A DNA stretch of 44,312 nucleotides from Nocardia vinacea NBRC 16497 (lineage in GTDB: Bacteria > Actinomycetota > Actinomycetes > Mycobacteriales > Mycobacteriaceae): positions 1 to 44,312 of the forward strand of contig NZ_BAGN01000040.1 of assembly GCF_000308835.1 (NCBI RefSeq), read 5' to 3'. The position numbers and the translations under genes were made by a program. A model generated the notes under the pieces. That model was not told where the DNA came from, did not search any database, and was given only the letters and a program-made list of their open reading frames with translations. This document shows positions 43,018 to 44,312 of the stretch, one piece after another (positions within the stretch are counted from its first letter, which is position 1; every line of letters begins with the position of its first letter).

Positions 43018-44312
43018 ATGTCGAACAACGAGCTGGCCAGCGTGCTGGACCGCCGGAAGGCGCTGCTGCGCCAGCGTTTGGCCGAAAGTGGTCTGACCGC
43101 ACCGGCTTCCGAGAATGCACCGATTCGAAGATCGAAACCCGGTGAGCGTCATCCGCTTTCGGCCGGACAGCGGCGCATGTGGTTTCTGCAGACCCGCGAT
43201 CCGGAGGACACCACCCTCAACATCTGTGTGGCCTATCGGCTGACGGGTGCGCTCGACGAGGTGCGGCTGCGCGATGCGATCGCGGCCGTCGTGAACGGCC
43301 ACGACATTCTGCGCACCACCTACGGGCTCGACGAGAACGGCGAGCCGTACCAGATCGTCCGTACCGACCTCGAACTGTCCTGGCAGGCACACGATCTGAC
43401 CGACCTGCCTGAGTCCGGCCGGTCGCGCAGGCTGGAGGTGCTGGCGCGCAGGGAATTCGGGCGACCGTTCGATCTCGCGACCGAGTCGCCGTTGCGCGTC
43501 CGCCTGGTTCGTACCGATGCCGATGAATTCGCCCTGCTGTTGGTCGCACATCACATCAGCTGGGATGACGACTCGTGGGCCGTCTTCTTCACCGAGCTCA
43601 ATGCCGCCTACCGCGCCGAGTCCGTCCAGACCGATCGTGCGCAGTTCGTCGACGTCGCGGTATTCGGCGATATCACCGCCGACGATGACAGCGCCGATAT
43701 CGACTACTGGCGCGCAACCCTGCGCCCGCTGCCGGAGTCCCTGGAACTGCCCGGTCCGGCCACGGTCGCCACGGTCGCGGCCAAGCAGTCCGATCGGTGC
43801 ACCTTGCCGGTGCCCGCGGAGCTCGTCGGTCGGGTGGAGACCTTCGCGCGTGCGCACGGCGCCACGCCGTTCATGGTGTGGCTGGCCGCCTATGACGCGG
43901 TGATCCATCGCTACACCGCGGCGTCGGATTTCCTGGTATCGGTCCCGGTGACCGTGCGCCGCGATGCCGCCGCCGAATCGTTGATCGGCTATTTCGGCAA
44001 TACGCTGCTGCTGCGCGCCACCATCGGCGTCGAGGACACCTTCGCTCGCTTCACCGAAACCATTCGCGACACCTGTGTCGGTGCTTTCGCGCATCAGGAT
44101 GTCGGGATCGATCGCGTTGTGCGCGAGGCGAATCCGGATCGGGTCGGCGGCCGGGACGGGTTGGAGCAGCTGGTCCGACTCGGCTTCGGGGTGCGCAGGA
44201 GCGCGCAGGGCTTCGATCTCGCGGGTGTCGAGGCGACGCTGTTGGATCTCGGTAGCGCTGTGGCGCAGGTTCCGCTGGGGCTGACCGTTGTCACAGAAGC
44301 CGATGGCGCCTA
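43018..44312 (+). CDS. mbtE: Non-ribosomal peptide synthetase, condensation domain (MbtE-like; 3' part outside window)
   Basis: 431 codons before the window edge. The N-terminus has a short docking segment, NELASVLDRRKALLRQRLAE, then a condensation domain: RHPLSAGQRRMWFLQ (C1), DILRTTYG (C2), VAHHISWDDDSWAVFF (C3, with the HH and D of the HHxxxD active site) and VPVTVRRD. Adenylation and carrier domains must follow beyond the edge. The ATG at 43018 has GAGGG about 7 nt upstream and sits 13 bp after the PKS stop, so it is the same operon. Its placement after MbtD suggests the first lysine-incorporating module. Confidence 0.92.
   Translation, partial: MSNNELASVLDRRKALLRQRLAESGLTAPASENAPIRRSKPGERHPLSAGQRRMWFLQTRDPEDTTLNICVAYRLTGALDEVRLRDAIAAVVNGHDILRTTYGLDENGEPYQIVRTDLELSWQAHDLTDLPESGRSRRLEVLARREFGRPFDLATESPLRVRLVRTDADEFALLLVAHHISWDDDSWAVFFTELNAAYRAESVQTDRAQFVDVAVFGDITADDDSADIDYWRATLRPLPESLELPGPATVATVAAKQSDRCTLPVPAELVGRVETFARAHGATPFMVWLAAYDAVIHRYTAASDFLVSVPVTVRRDAAAESLIGYFGNTLLLRATIGVEDTFARFTETIRDTCVGAFAHQDVGIDRVVREANPDRVGGRDGLEQLVRLGFGVRRSAQGFDLAGVEATLLDLGSAVAQVPLGLTVVTEADGA

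Overview
The window is high-GC actinobacterial chromosome, most probably from Nocardia or a close relative. The evidence is an S10 ribosomal operon in the mycobacterial gene order (rpsJ to rpsQ, then a terminator), an MmpL exporter, an F420-type PPOX enzyme, a tandem TetR protein resembling Mce3R, and a mycobactin/nocobactin-type siderophore locus with IdeR/DtxR boxes.

Layout. 1-8.9 kb is metabolic and transport genes: a partial enoyl-CoA hydratase, divergent from a double-TetR regulator; an aldehyde dehydrogenase homologue that lacks the catalytic cysteine; a DrrABC-type lipid or drug exporter; a lone lycopene cyclase; and a hotdog-fold protein. 8.9-14.9 kb is the S10 operon (11 genes) with a promoter, a structured leader and a clear intrinsic terminator. 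14.95-18.5 kb holds a conserved hypothetical protein, an XRE/TPR-like regulator, a Nudix hydrolase and an MFS transporter. 18.5-24 kb holds an EXLDI-type small protein with an MmpL transporter behind a promoter with an operator-like palindrome, then a long DUF2637/Spd-like membrane protein. 24-27 kb is housekeeping genes on the minus strand: VOC protein, CPBP protease, pseudouridine synthase, PPOX protein. From 27.6 kb onward comes a sulfotransferase and then the siderophore locus: two IrtAB-like ABC half-transporters, a membrane-anchored esterase, a stand-alone siderophore-interacting protein, an MTB12-like secreted protein, a lysine N6-hydroxylase (MbtG-like), a formyltransferase, a type II thioesterase, a lone ketosynthase (MbtC-like), an AT-KR-ACP polyketide synthase (MbtD-like), and the start of an NRPS (MbtE-like) that runs off the window.

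How the siderophore genes fit together: the KS and PKS would build the beta-hydroxy acyl unit. The hydroxylase and formyltransferase would make N6-formyl-N6-hydroxylysine, as in formobactin/amamistatin/brasilibactin-type nocobactins. The NRPS assembles the chain, IrtAB with the SIP protein would import the ferric complex and reduce it, and the esterase might cleave the ester of the siderophore. Four 19-bp IdeR-like boxes sit in front of these units.

The most unusual observation is a ~30-bp palindromic element present four times. Two copies lie between genes. The other two lie inside the coding sequences of the lysine hydroxylase and the thioesterase, both in the same reading frame, where each adds the peptide AASDC(L/S)QVARN at a place where relatives appear to have no such residues. 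One copy shows a compensatory base-pair change in its stem. This resembles protein-inserting palindromic elements such as the Rickettsia RPEs.
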